Source: Cunninghamia lanceolata (taxonomy: Eukaryota; Streptophyta; Pinopsida; Cupressales; Cupressaceae). Taken from it: 64,000 nucleotides of DNA. The DNA is taken from the NCBI GenBank assembly GCA_027924645.1, contig BSBN01001017.1:4676501-4740500 (forward strand), given 5' to 3'. Shown piece after piece: positions 36,050 to 47,540 of the stretch (within the stretch, counting starts at the first letter, position 1; each line of letters begins with the position of its first letter). Below the pieces are notes generated by a model. The model did not search any database, was not told the DNA's origin, and was given only the letters and a program-made list of their open reading frames with translations. A program made the translations under genes and the position numbers.

Positions 36050-36610
36050 ACTTCTAATTGTTTGGATATTTGTTATATGTATTAACATTCATGTTCAGTA
36101 ATTTCCATAATTTATTTATACATATATTAGCATTTATGAATTCAATTATTTTCATCTTTTCACGTTTATGCGTTTATTAGCCTTCTTAGAATTAATTATT
36201 AACGTATGACATTCATGTATTAGAATTCTGAATTCAATTATTTAGGTATCTGATGCATGTATCAGCATCTGGTTTGAATTATTTACATATTTAATACCTA
36301 GTAATAGCATTCTGATTCCAACTATTTACATATTTAATACCATGTAATAGCAATCTGATTCCAATTATTTGCACTTAATACTTGTATACTTATAGGCATT
36401 CCCATTTAAACTAGCTGCATATTTAATAATTCTGGTTCCAATTATTTGCATTTCATACACTTTTTATCATTTTTGTTTTCAATTGTTTACATATTCGGTG
36501 CATGTATTGACATTTAGATTCCACTTATATGCTTATTATATTTGTGTTAACATTCTGTTTTGAATTATTTGTCTATTTAATACTTAATTTTTATTTAACA
36601 TTCAAGTTCG
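36050..36610. repeat. Degenerate short-period tandem repeats
   Basis: Phrases such as AGCATTCTGATTCCAATTATTT and ACATATTTAATAC recur roughly every 45-60 bp with much variation. AT-rich, non-coding. Confidence 0.6.
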
Positions 36611-36777
36611 TAGTCTTAGCGCTTGGAACAAGCATAAGGACACACATATGTGGTGGTGCTTTCATGGACAGACACCCATACACTTATAGCCTCTCTAAAT
36701 TGAAGTTTTATCACTGTCATGATTTTAAACTTTCTGGGTGCTTCTGAAGTTGTTAGTAGAAAACCCCGCATCACCTG

Positions 36778-36866
36778 CTCTCCTGCAAGCACTTCAAGTC
36801 ATGCCTACGGTGATGCAGGAAAGCCCCGCATCACCACATGCATGACTTGAAGTGCTTGCGGGAGAG
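36778..36866. repeat. GC-rich hairpin repeat, copy 3
   Basis: Arms 36778-36819 and about 36825-36866 are reverse complements with a few mismatches. The sequence is the same as at 3065-3154 and 3261-3352. It touches the 3' end of the PPR pseudogene at the same VISW codons, so the hairpin-PPR junction predates duplication of the locus. Confidence 0.92.
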
Positions 36867-38330
36867 CGGGTATCCATGATATCACAGGTAGGATGTTGGA
36901 AAAGGTTGTCGAATTTGGATTTACACCTGCTAATTGCATTTGCTTGAAAGTTTCTAAAGCCTTTTCAAAAAATCCATTTTGTGCATATCCTGCAATCATT
37001 GCATTCCAAGAGATGACATATCTTTGAGCCATTCCATCAAATAGTTCACGTGCCTTATCTATACTTCCACATTTTGCATACATGCCTACTAGAGCATTTC
37101 CAACTATAATATCTGACAAAAATCCCCCTTCCATTATGTTATGATGGATGTCCATACCCTGTTCCAAAGCTCCCATTTTGGCACAAGTAGGGAGGATGCT
37201 AGCAAAGGTTGTCGAATTTGGCTTTACACCTGCTAATTGCATTTGCTTGAAAGTTTCTAAAGCCTTTTCAAAAAATCTATTTTGTGCATATCCCACAATC
37301 ATTGCATTCCATGATATGACATCTCTTTAAGGTATTCTGCCAAACAGTTCACATGCCTTGTCAATGCTTCCACATTTTGCATACATGTCTACCAGGGGAG
37401 TTGAAACTACAACATCTGATAAAATTCCTCTATCCATTACTTTTTGATGGATGTCCATACCTTGTTCCAATGCTCCCATTTTGGCGCAGGCAGGAAGGAT
37501 GTTGGCAAAGGTTGTGGAATTTGGCTTTACACCAACCAATTGCATTTGCTTTAAAATTTCTAAAGCCTTTCAACAAATCCATTTTGTGCATATCCTACAA
37601 TCATTCCATTCCATGAGATGACATTTCTTTGAGCCATTCTATCAAACAGTTCTTGTGCCTTGTTTATGCTTCCACATTTTGCATTCATGTCTACCAGAGC
37701 ATTTCCAACTATAATATTTGAAAAAAATCCCCCTTCCATTATGTTTTGATGGATGTCCATACCCTATTCCAAAGCTCCCATTTTGACACAAGCAGGGAGG
37801 ATGCTGGAAAAGGTTGTGGAATTTGTCTTTACACCAGCCAATTGCATTTGTTTTAAAATTTCTAAAGCCTTTTCAACAAATCCATTTTGTGCATATCCTG
37901 CAATCATTGCATTCCAAGAGATGACATCTCTTTGAGCCATTCCATGAAATAGTTCACGTGCCTTATCTATACTTCCACATTTTGCATACATGTCTACCAG
38001 AGAATTTCCAACTATAATATCTAACAAAAATCCCCCTTCCATTATGTTATGATGGATGTCCATACCCTGCTCCAAAGCTCCCATTTTGGCACAAGCAAAG
38101 AGGATGCTGGAAAAGGTTGTAGATTTTTTATTTACACCTGCTAATTACATTTGCTTGAAAGTTTCTAAAGCCTTTTCAAAAAATCCATTTTGTGCATATC
38201 CCGCAATCATTGCATTCCATGAGATGACATCTCTTTGAGTCATTCTACCAAACAGTTCACATGCCTTGTCAATGCTTCCACATTTTGTATACATGTCTAC
38301 CAAGACAGTTGAAACTACAACATCTAAGAC
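36867..38330 (-). pseudogene. PLS-class PPR pseudogene with ~303-bp homogenised triplets
   Basis: The minus strand encodes nearly five copies of one ~101-residue PLS triplet: FEKALETFKQMQLAGVKPNS, ILPACAKMGALEQGMDIH, LVDMYAKCGSIDKA and QRDVISWNAMIAGYAQNG. The last of these recurs at 38222, 37919, 37616, 37313 and 37013. Breaks: Gln-to-stop changes at about 38145, 37764 and 37327, and a one-base deletion in an A-run near 37571. The 3' end runs into hairpin copy 3 and stops at 36805. PPR-PLS proteins bind organelle RNAs, one motif per base. With no organelle targeting peptide, no E/DYW tail and four lesions, this copy is dead. Confidence 0.92.
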
Positions 38331-38550
38331 CATGCAGTCCATGAGACCACATTTTTGCTCTTCCCGCATCCTCATGCACACACAAAAGTTCCTTCGCGGG
38401 GATATGGGGAGAGCCCGCCATCCCATGCCCTCATGCCCTGGTCCTTGTGGGGCTGCAGGGGAGGCAGCAATCACGCCAAATGAAATACCCAACAAATGTC
38501 TTCCCTAAATTTCTAAGCAGGTTCATCCTGCACGGCTGCATTACTTACCC
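38325..38550 (-). repeat. PPR-associated cassette, copy 3
   Basis: Same block as at 14936-15210 and 15337-15590. On the minus strand its frame is open into the PPR repeats (MLGISFGVIAASPAAPQGPG and on, 38495 downwards), so it could be the old N-terminal part. Homology to the other copies ends at GTAAGTAATGCAG on the minus strand, a possible splice donor. Confidence 0.72.
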
Positions 38551-41390
38551 AGACTGTCTCAGACTCTCAACTATATTGAGGCAGGTATGTCCTAATCAAG
38601 CTATGATTTGTGTGATTTCTATTTTCATTATATATCTAAGCAGAATCCATAGTTGTCTCTAATGTAGTTGATGTCATAGGGTTACACCTAGTTAGTGGGT
38701 GGTGTTCATATGATACGATTTGTTCACATCATAGATCCTTTAAGAAGATGTATGTTTATTAATAAAAAATGATTAGTTGGAAAGTTTGTGCTCATGGATT
38801 ATATCATCTATTTGCATTATATCATGGAGGAAAGTATCCCCTTTTCTCCCTGTCTAGCATTAGATTTTTGATTTGTTCTAGCACTTCTTTAAAAATTTGA
38901 AAAAACATCAACAATGGCACAATGATGCATGTCAATATTGATTGAAAAATGGATACAATGATTTCATTATCACTTTCAACTAAACTCAGTGGATAATGGT
39001 TCATTCCGCTTCAATTTTATTTCTATCATATCCATGTTGAGGGATTTTGTTGTTTTTGTTGAAATGGTTAGGTGATGGTATCCATTTTTTTTTAAGGGGA
39101 TATTTTTAATCTCTTTACATAGAGACAACTATTCCATTTTCTTGCCTTTTGGGTTTAAACTTTTTCATCTGCTATATTTATAATTTCTTCCAATTTGATG
39201 GATTTTGTTGAAATGGTTAGGCGATAGTATCCATTTTTTAAAGGGTACATTTTTATCTCATTGCATAGAGACATGTATTCCATTTTCTCACCTTTTGGGT
39301 TTAAACTTTTTTATCTGCTATATTTATAATATCTTTTTTATCTACTTTTTTTATTTTTGGCTTGAGAACTTAAATTCCTTTTGTCATGTTACAGGAAGAA
39401 GTTCAATTAGACTTTTATCTAGCAAAAGACATTCAAGATATTACTTGTTTTATCCATGAAAAATATGGTCTAGTTGAATTTTCTGCAGAGGAAGGTGCAA
39501 TTGAAGTTTGTGACATCTGCAGTTTTGTGGTGTTATCTTTCCAAAATTAATTATGTATTGGAGAAAAGTTGTTAAACTTTTTCAAGAACTGGCCTCCTGC
39601 GAAAAAGATTAGCTTTCTCGGTTCAATGTGAGTTTACTTGACTTTTGCGAATTTTGCGTTCTGGTGGGTTCCATTCATGCATCTGATTATTGTTCAACTG
39701 CTTATTTCTTAAACAACCATTTTGACATGGAATCTTGGCATTGTATTTCTTATCAAATGTGGAACTTTTTCCCATTATGTATTCTCTTGAGTCTTAACAC
39801 ATTGAAAATTTTGAGGTAAATTGATTGAAGTTGAGACAAGTTGGCCTCTACCAATATTTTGTTAAGCTACATTTTCTCTACTACAAAATGGACATCCAAT
39901 CAAAGCATTAACAAAATTCCTCTATTTTGTTAATGCAATTGATGAGGTAATGTAGCTTTGTACTTTGTTTCCTGAGATGAATTGCTGAGGTGGCTACAAT
40001 CACTCGTTTGTGATAATTACCCTAGAGATGAGAGAAGCTCATAACTAATGCTTATTTATAAAATATCTTAGTCAGTTTTGTTTGTTGAAGGGTTGTCTTG
40101 ATGATGACTATTTTTCAACCTGATGTATGATGTTTTGATGATAAGATATCTTATATTTGAAGATTAGTGTTCTATTATTGTCTATATTGTGGGTAGAAAT
40201 TTTCCTTATTGTGTTTCTTATTTTGGTCCAATAACATTCAGATACCTCATGGTGCAACTTATGTCAAAGTGGACTAGATTTGCAACCTTTGAGATTGCAG
40301 TCATGCTTTACTTTTTCAGGGTGCAAACATTATTCCTAGCTTGCTATCACTATTTGTGCAAATTGGTATTGTATTTACTTTTATGAGGACAGACTAGTTG
40401 AAATTATCACCTTGTATTTTCTTTCGCAGATGATGGAGGGGGCATGGATCCTGATTGTATTCGATAATGCATGAGCTTGGGATATTCTATGAAGAACACA
40501 AACACTACTATAATGACAACAGTTTAAAGTGACTATGCTAAGAGAATGTAACTGCTGGCTATGAATATACACTTCAAAGAACTGAGAGGGCGATGTAGAA
40601 GCTAATTATCAGTGACAATAAAGAGCACAGAAGCAACAAGGTTGTAAAGACAGTGATCAAGGAGGACAGTCTCAAGTGCAATTTTTGCATAGGTGGTAGT
40701 CAAGTCTCAAATGCACAATATATTCTTAGTAATTGTGTTTTTTTTCTTAGCTTTTCATCTATTTTGTTGGACCTTGAGAGGAATATTGGATGTGCCCAGT
40801 GTGTTCCTTGTTTCATTTGATAGTTTGCAATCTTAAAGGTTTTGAGACAGTGACTTCTTGTTGTGTATTAGTCTCATTATGGGATTTTTGAACTAAGGTA
40901 TACATTGAAGGTTTCAAATGCTTTCAAGGTAAAGTTTGCAATGTATAAAGATGACAGCAAATAGCAAGGCAGTGAAATCCAAACCCTGCATAGTCAAGAT
41001 TGCAATTAAGGCTTCATTGAGGTTTAAACAATGGTGACTTAGGGTTTTGAGGGAAGTAGTTTTGATTGTGAATTGCAGAAGGAAGAATATGGACTTGTTA
41101 TGATATGTTGTCAAAGATTACAGGGTGTTTGTAGCAGATTACAAGGAATTGCAGCCTTCTCTTCATGGAAAGTTTTTTGTTTGAAGGCTTCTCTATTTAA
41201 GGTCTTCTAAGAGGACTTTTATTCTTTAGTTCTTGCTTCTTTTGCAACAGCAATAGTTGCCTTGTAACTCTTTTTCAAGAGATTTTATGTAACATCAACT
41301 CTTCGAATTAATAAAGACAACAAAATTCCTTTTTCAAGACTTGTGTTTCTCTTTCCAACTAGTGATATGATGTTTAATAAACAATGTATC
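38551..41390. other. No recognisable gene; one 149-bp duplication
   Basis: Only short frames. Bases 39040-39190 and 39190-39335 are a tandem duplication of ~149 bp (AAATGGTTAGG at 39062 and 39211). A 3'-UTR-like AATTAATAAAG block is near 41310. Frames such as 39628-39819 match nothing I know. Confidence 0.5.
39040..39335. repeat. 149-bp tandem duplication
   Basis: Two adjacent copies sharing AAATGGTTAGG, CATAGAGACA and CTTTTGGGTTTAAAC at a spacing of 148-149 bp, with small differences in T-runs. Confidence 0.85.
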
Positions 41391-41974
41391 AATATACTAC
41401 AGTTGACAGAAAATAGTGAACAAAAACAATTAAATGAACTACCAAATTGACCAAAATGATGATTAAAATTAATGACTAAATAAACTACCAATGGAAGGAA
41501 ATTAGTGAATAAAAATGACTAAATAAGTGACCAGTTAATAACAATGACTAAATTAATGACTAAATAAATCAGTGAATAAAAAGTGACTAAATAAGTGACC
41601 AGTTTACAACAATCAATGACTAACTAACGTCTAAATAAGTGGCTAGTTAAATATATCAGTGATTAAAAAATGACTAAATAAGTGACCAGATTACATCAAT
41701 CAATGACTAAATCAATAACTAAATATATCAGTGTATTAAAAATGACTAAATAAATGACCAGATTACAATAATCAGTCACTAAATCAATGACTAAATATAC
41801 TACCAAATTGATTAATAAAACAACCAATGAATGACTAAAAATAGTTTAGTCATCAATTTGGTCGTGTTATAAATGACTGGCAATAAACTACCAATGGTCA
41901 CGTGACCATGTTTGGTCATTTATAAGTAGTTTTTAGTAGTTTTTTAAGTCACATATTGTTGTTTCTCTACTAGT
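41391..41974 (+). mobile_element. CACTA-type transposon right end, copy 2
   Basis: Reiterated AATGACTAAATAAGTGACCAG-type motifs, then TTTAGTCATCAATTTGGTCG, GGTCACGTGACC and the terminus CTACTAGTG. It is clearly homologous to 16790-17357 along its whole length. The next bases are telomere-like repeats. Confidence 0.72.
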
Positions 41975-44900
41975 GGTTTGGGGTTTAGGGTTTCTTGGGT
42001 TTAGGGGTTAGGGTTTTAGGGCATTATTTAGGGTTTAGGGTTTATTGTTTAGGGGTTAGGGGTTTAGGTTTAGAGGTTTAGGGTTTAGGGTTTATAGAGA
42101 GAGAGGAATTATAGGGAGATATAGAGACTGAGGAGAGAAATAGGGAGATAGAGAGTGACACACATGGCCAAGGACATAGGGAGAGAGATTGAGAGGTAGA
42201 GGGATGATAGAGATAGGGCGATAGGGGAAAGATAGGGAGATAGAGGTTTAAATTCACTTGGATTTAGGGTTTAGGGGTTTGTGCTTTAGGGTTGCTTAGG
42301 TTTGGAGATAGCTAGATAGAGAGAGAGGAGACAGATAGGGAGAGATAGAGGAGACAAAGGGGAGAGATAGGGAGATAGAGAGTGAGGGAGATGTCCAGAG
42401 AGATAGGGAGAAGGATTGAGAGGTAGAGTGATGATAGAGATAGGGAGATATGGGTTTAGGGTTTAGGGTTTAGGGGTTAGGGCTTAGGGGTTAAGGTTTA
42501 GGGTTTAGGGGTTAAGGGTTAAGGTTTATAGGTTTAGGGTTTAGTGTTTAGAGAGAGAGGACCAATTGGGATATATAGAGAGTGAGGGACATGGCCAGAG
42601 ACATAGGAAGAGATAGGGATATGGAGAGTGAGGGACATGGCCAGAGACATAGGGAGAGAGATTGAGAGGTAGAGGAATGATAGAGATAGGGAGATAGAGG
42701 TTTAGGGTTGCTTGGGTTTAGTGTTTAGGGTTTAGGGGTTTGAGGTTTAGGATTTAGAGGTTTAGGGTTTCTCAGGTTAAGGGTTTAAGGGTTAGGGCTT
42801 AGGGGCATTATTTAGGGTTTATGGTTTAGGGGTTAGGGGTGTCATTTAAGGTTTAGAGGTTTAGGGTTGCTTGGGTTTAGGATTTAGGGGCATTATTTAG
42901 GGTTTACAGTTGCATGTCAAAAGAAGTCTCTCTCTCTCTCTAAATCCCTCAACCCTAAATAATGCCCCTAATCCCTAACCCCTAACCCATAACCCCTAAA
43001 CCCTAAACCTAAGCAACCCTAAACCTCTATCTCCCTATCTCTCCCTTGTCTTCCTCTTTCTATCATCCCTCTACCTCTCAATCTCTCTCCCTATCTCTCT
43101 AGACATCTCACTCACTCTCTATCTCCCTGTCTCTCCCTTTGTCTCCTCTATCTCTCCCAATCTATCTCATCTCTCTCTCTCTCTATTTATCTATCTCTCC
43201 CTATCTCTTGCCTCTCTCTCCCCTATCATTCATCTATCCCCTATCTCTCTGGACATCTCTCTCACTCTCTATCTCCCTATCTCTCCCCTTTGTCTCCTCT
43301 ATCTCTCCCTATCTGTCTCCTCTCTATCTCTCTCTACCTAGCTATCTCTCCCTATCTCTCTATCTCTTGCCTCTCTCCCCCTATCATTCTTATATCTCCC
43401 TATCTCTCCCTCTCCCTTATCAATCTGAAGGAAATGAACAAGAAAACTAAGACTCTCTTTCTCTGACCTATCTACCTCCTAGTTAAATCCTTTTTCTACC
43501 TTTCCTAGTTTTCCTTTTCCTTTCTAATTTCCCTTTAGATCCCACCAAGTTTTCCCTATTTTACTATTTTCCACCTCTCCTCTCATCATTTTTCCCATCC
43601 AATGAACTTTAGTTTTATCTTGTTTCCATTTCACCCTGCCAATTTATATCCTCATCCCTCTTTTCATGTCCTAGTTTTCTTGTTTCCATTTGCTTTTTTG
43701 ATGAGAGAGAGAGAGTTGCTTGGGTTTAGGGGCATTATGTAGGGTTTATGAGTTGTAGCATTGCTCAAGTTTAGGGTTTAGGGGTTTGGGATTTAGGGTT
43801 TAAAGAGAGATAGAGAGAGGGGACTAATAGAGATTGGGAGAGATAGAGGAGATAGAGGGGAGAGATAGGGAGATAGCGAGTGAGAGACATAGAGAGAGAT
43901 TGAGAGGTAGAGGGATGATAGAGATACGAAGATAGGGAGAGATAGGGAGATAGAGGTTTAGGGTTGCTTGGGTTTAGGGGCATTACTTAGGGTTTAGGGT
44001 TTGTGGTTTTGGGGTTAGGGGTTAGGGTTTAGGGTTTAGAGAGAGATAGAAGACCAATAGGGAGATATAGAGGATACCGAGGGGAGAGATAGGGAGATAG
44101 AGAGTGAGGGACATGGACAAAGACATAGGGAGAGAGATTGAGAGGTAGATAGACAAAGGTGATAGGGAGATAGGGAGATAGAGGTTTAGAGTTACTCGGG
44201 TTCAGGGTTTAGGGGTTTGGGGTTTAGGGTTTACTGGTTTAGGGTTTCTCAGGTTTAGGGGTTAGGGGTTAGGGTTTAGGGGTTAGGGGTTCAAGTTTAG
44301 AGGTTTAGGGTTTAGGCTTTATAGAGAGAGAAGAATGATAGGGAGATATAGAGGAGACTGAGGAGAGAGATAGTGAGATAGGGGCATAGGGAGAGATATT
44401 GAGAGGTAGAGGGATGATAGAGATAGGGAGATAGGGAGATAGGGGAGAGATATGGAGATAGAGGTTTAGAGTTGACTGGATTTAGGGTTTAGGGGTTTAG
44501 GGTTGCTCAGGTTTGGAGCTAGCTAGATAGAGAGACAGATAGGGAGAGATAGAGGAGATAGAGGGGAGAGATAGGGAGATAGAGAGTGAGCAAGATGTCT
44601 AGAGAAATAGGGAGAAGGATTGAGAGGTAAAGGGATGATAGAGATAGGGAGATAAGGTAGAGATAGGGAGATATGGGTTTAGGGTTGCTCGGGTTTAGGG
44701 TTTAGGGGTTATGGGTTAAGGTTTAGGGGCATTATTTAGGGTTTAGGGGTTAAGGTTTAGAGGTTTAGGGTTTAGCATTTTGAGAGAGAGGACCAATAGG
44801 GAGATATAGAGAGTGAGGGACATGGACATAGACATAGGAAGAGATATGGATATGGAGAGTGAGAGTGAGGGACATGGCTAGAGACATAGGGAGAGAGATT

Positions 44901-45293
44901 GAGAGGTAGAGGAATGATAGAGATAGGGAGATAGAGGTTTAGGGTTGCTTGGGTTTAGTGTTTAGGGTTTAGGGGTTTGCAGTTTAGGATTTAGGGGTTT
45001 AGGGTTTCTCAGGTTTAGGGTTTAGGGCTTAGGGGCATTATTTAGGGTTTATGGTTTAGGGGTTAGGGGTTAGGGTTTAGGGTGTAGGGGCATTATTTAA
45101 GCTTTAGAGGTTTCTAGGGTTGCTCAGGTTTAGGGTTTAGGGCCATTATTCAAGGTTTATGGTTGCATGTCAAAAGAAGTATCTCTCTCTCTCTCTAAAT
45201 CCCTCAACCCTAAATAATGCCCCTAATCTGTAACCCATAACCCATAAACCCTAAAGCTGAGAAACCCTAAACCTCTATCTCCAAGTATCTCTC

Positions 45294-45345
<52 letters not shown>
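41975..45345. repeat. Mosaic array B: telomere-like and GA-rich repeats with orientation flips
   Basis: The same composition as array A. The G-rich strand is plus until about 42905, minus from 42960 to about 43440, plus again from 43700 to about 45170, and minus to 45345, ending in a (CT)n run at 45297-45342. The two flip points carry the same junction (TTGCATGTCAAAAGAAGT, at about 42911 and 45161), so a ~2.2-kb unit was duplicated. About 43450-43680 is ordinary T-rich sequence. Frames here are artefacts. Confidence 0.9.
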
Positions 45346-45346
<1 letters not shown>

Positions 45347-46829
45347 CACATACCCATTAGGTAGGCTATTTTGCATATGGTGGTCATATCCTTTAGGTCA
45401 ACTCACCTCCAAACTTCACAAATAAACATAGAGCATAATTCTAAGCATCTTTCATAAAGACCACTTCTCTAAATAGGTGTAACCAATACCACTTTTTCAG
45501 TGTTTTCTACATTTAATACTTATTCTTTTCCATTTTCCAAGTCCTACATGTGTCCAAGTTGTATTGTTTGTCAAGTTTTTAGTCTAATTGTTAGTCCTAG
45601 CTCTCATGGCTATTAAAATGTTAGTATAGTTAGATTTATCCTTAGGTAACATTAATTTACACATTGTTGCACAAACAACCACACTAAAAAATAACCTTAC
45701 CTAATTAAGGTTAACCTTTAAGGTTCTTTCATTTGGTGAGCCTAATAGATCCAACTAGTTCAATCTTCTTATAGTCCATGCTTAGCCTTCCAAGAGAGTT
45801 CATGCCATGTTAACTTTGCATTATTTCCTCACTTTCCTCTTGCTAGTTGTAGTACTCTTTTTTTCTAATCCTATCCTTATATCATACTATTGTTGTTGAA
45901 TTTTATTTCCATCTTCATCATCATAGTCCTACTTATCCTATTTTGAGCCTACCATTTATCCTTAGCCATGTCTTGTACTTCTTCTATTCATGTCAATTTT
46001 AATGACCTCCAAATTTTCCATAAATTCTTCTCCACCAAACCCTAGACCCGCATCCAAATCCTTACTTTCCTAATAAAATCCCTTCCCCAAACATCATTGG
46101 ATCATGTGGCTCCTTCCATCACTAGATAGGTGCCCCTACTTTCCATTATTCATCCAATACAATCCCAATGTCATAGCTCACATTCCCACACCTACATTCA
46201 TAGACTCCATTCCCCCTATCGACACCATCATTGATAATCATTTTAAGGAGTCTCCCTTGAATAATCATTAAACCATGGATTATCCCATATCCCCATCTTA
46301 CACTTTCCTCACCTTTGAACCCCTAGAAGATGAAATTTAGCTATCCCCACCATTACCAATCACACTTTCTAGCAATACCACATAAGACACCTTACCCATC
46401 AGTTCACCTAGGTCATCACCAATTAAATCACCTCATTACTCCATTCAACCATACCCATACCACCCCTTTCTCACTCCACAACCTGTATTAATGCATGATT
46501 CACCCCATGACATGCTATAGTTACCACAATGCCAATTCACTCTACCATCATTCTTCATATTATCTTATGAATCACCATCCTTTCTTCCCATTCCTTGAGA
46601 CATCATACCATGACACACATCCCTTCCTCCATTACATCCTCCCTAACCCTTTCCCAACATTGATAGCCCACTACCCATGCCACCTCATTTTCATAACACA
46701 TTTGACCATAACATTGCCACAACAATCATCACTCATCCTGACACCATCCCTCCACCATGTGACATTTATCTAACACATATTCTGAATTATAATTATATCT
46801 ACACAAAACTCAAGGTGTTGTAAGTGCAA
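45346..46829. other. C/T-rich sequence, probably upstream part of a gypsy gag region
   Basis: From about 46080 the plus strand is rich in Pro, His and Ser codons (CCC, CAC, TCA). This would suit the disordered N-terminal part of a gag gene like the remnant that follows. No intact frame. 45346-46080 shows nothing recognisable. Confidence 0.4.
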
Positions 46830-47175
46830 TTAGAAGAACTTAACCCACCTCCTCCTTCCTCATCAATAGGATGGATTAAATCACCACTATCGATTGCCAT
46901 CATCTTACAACCATCTCCTCATAAAATAGTCTTGCTTAAATTTGATAATATAATGTCCAAGGCGATCTCATTACACATATGAGACACTTCTTTGTCCAAG
47001 CCACAATTGTCACCATTGATGATTATGTCCTTGCTAAGAATTTTCCCTCCACATTGATATAATATGCCCTTGTATAGTTTGACACATTACTACTTGGTTC
47101 TATGAATTCAATTTAGATCTCATGCATAGCTTTACCAACCACTAGCAATTCAACATCAAGTCTAAGGTTTTCTTA
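46830..47175 (+). pseudogene. gypsy gag core remnant
   Basis: Plus-strand translation gives LEELNPPPPSS, then KFDN, DLITHMRHFFVQATIV, DDYVLAKNFPSTLI, YALV.FDTLLLGSM, the conserved gag core of plant Ty3/gypsy elements. Stops interrupt it at least three times, including where the family has Gly and Trp (GGA and TGG becoming TAA/TAG-type codons). No pol follows. Confidence 0.75.
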
Positions 47176-47356
47176 GTGCATCTCACACATTACAAACAAG
47201 ACTCACTAGGGATTACTAGAGAGAGAGAGGTTCAAATTTTAAAGAGATACAACTTTGTCGATTGTTTGAAAAGATGTTAACCATGTAACAATAGAAATTT
47301 GCAAGTTGAATTGTAATTTCTAAGCATAAACCAATGAAAAGAATTAAAAAAAAACT

Positions 47357-47540
47357 AGTTCCAGGAAACGGATATCTGTTTTGGGACCCACAAAACGGAT
47401 ATTCATTTTCTAGAAATGAATATCTGTTTCCTGGAACTATACAAATGGTTTTTTTACCACAAAACAGGTATCCGTTTTGGTTTGGTATCCAAACCAAAAC
47501 AAATGATACCAAACCAAAACAGATATTTTTAACATGCCTA
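47357..47540. repeat. Cluster of inverted GGATATCCGTTT modules
   Basis: 47357-47438 is an imperfect palindrome whose ends are AGTTCCAGGAAAC and its complement. Inside and just after it, GGATATCTGTTTT, GGATATTCATTT, GGTATCCGTTTTGG and AGATATTTTT recur in both orientations. Several alternative hairpins are possible. Confidence 0.8.

Larger units (their letters stand above)
32466..41974. mobile_element. Possible CACTA-type element carrying a PPR pseudogene
   Basis: The right boundary is clear (TACTAGTG at 41974, with subterminal motifs from 41391), with array B beginning next to it. The left boundary is inferred: array A stops at about 32465 and the next 250 bp contain TAAATGACTAA motifs and a TTTGATCG phrase like the right subterminal region, though no clean CACTA terminus is seen. 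The interior has no recognised transposase. It contains PPR sequence (36867-38330), a hairpin and a cassette. Boundaries and unity are inference. Confidence 0.4.

Noticed and set aside
43139..43983. Ser/Leu/Tyr/Pro-rich frames of 70-103 codons
   Set aside because: They read through CTCTCTCCCTATCT repeats; composition is explained by the simple repeat, not by a protein.
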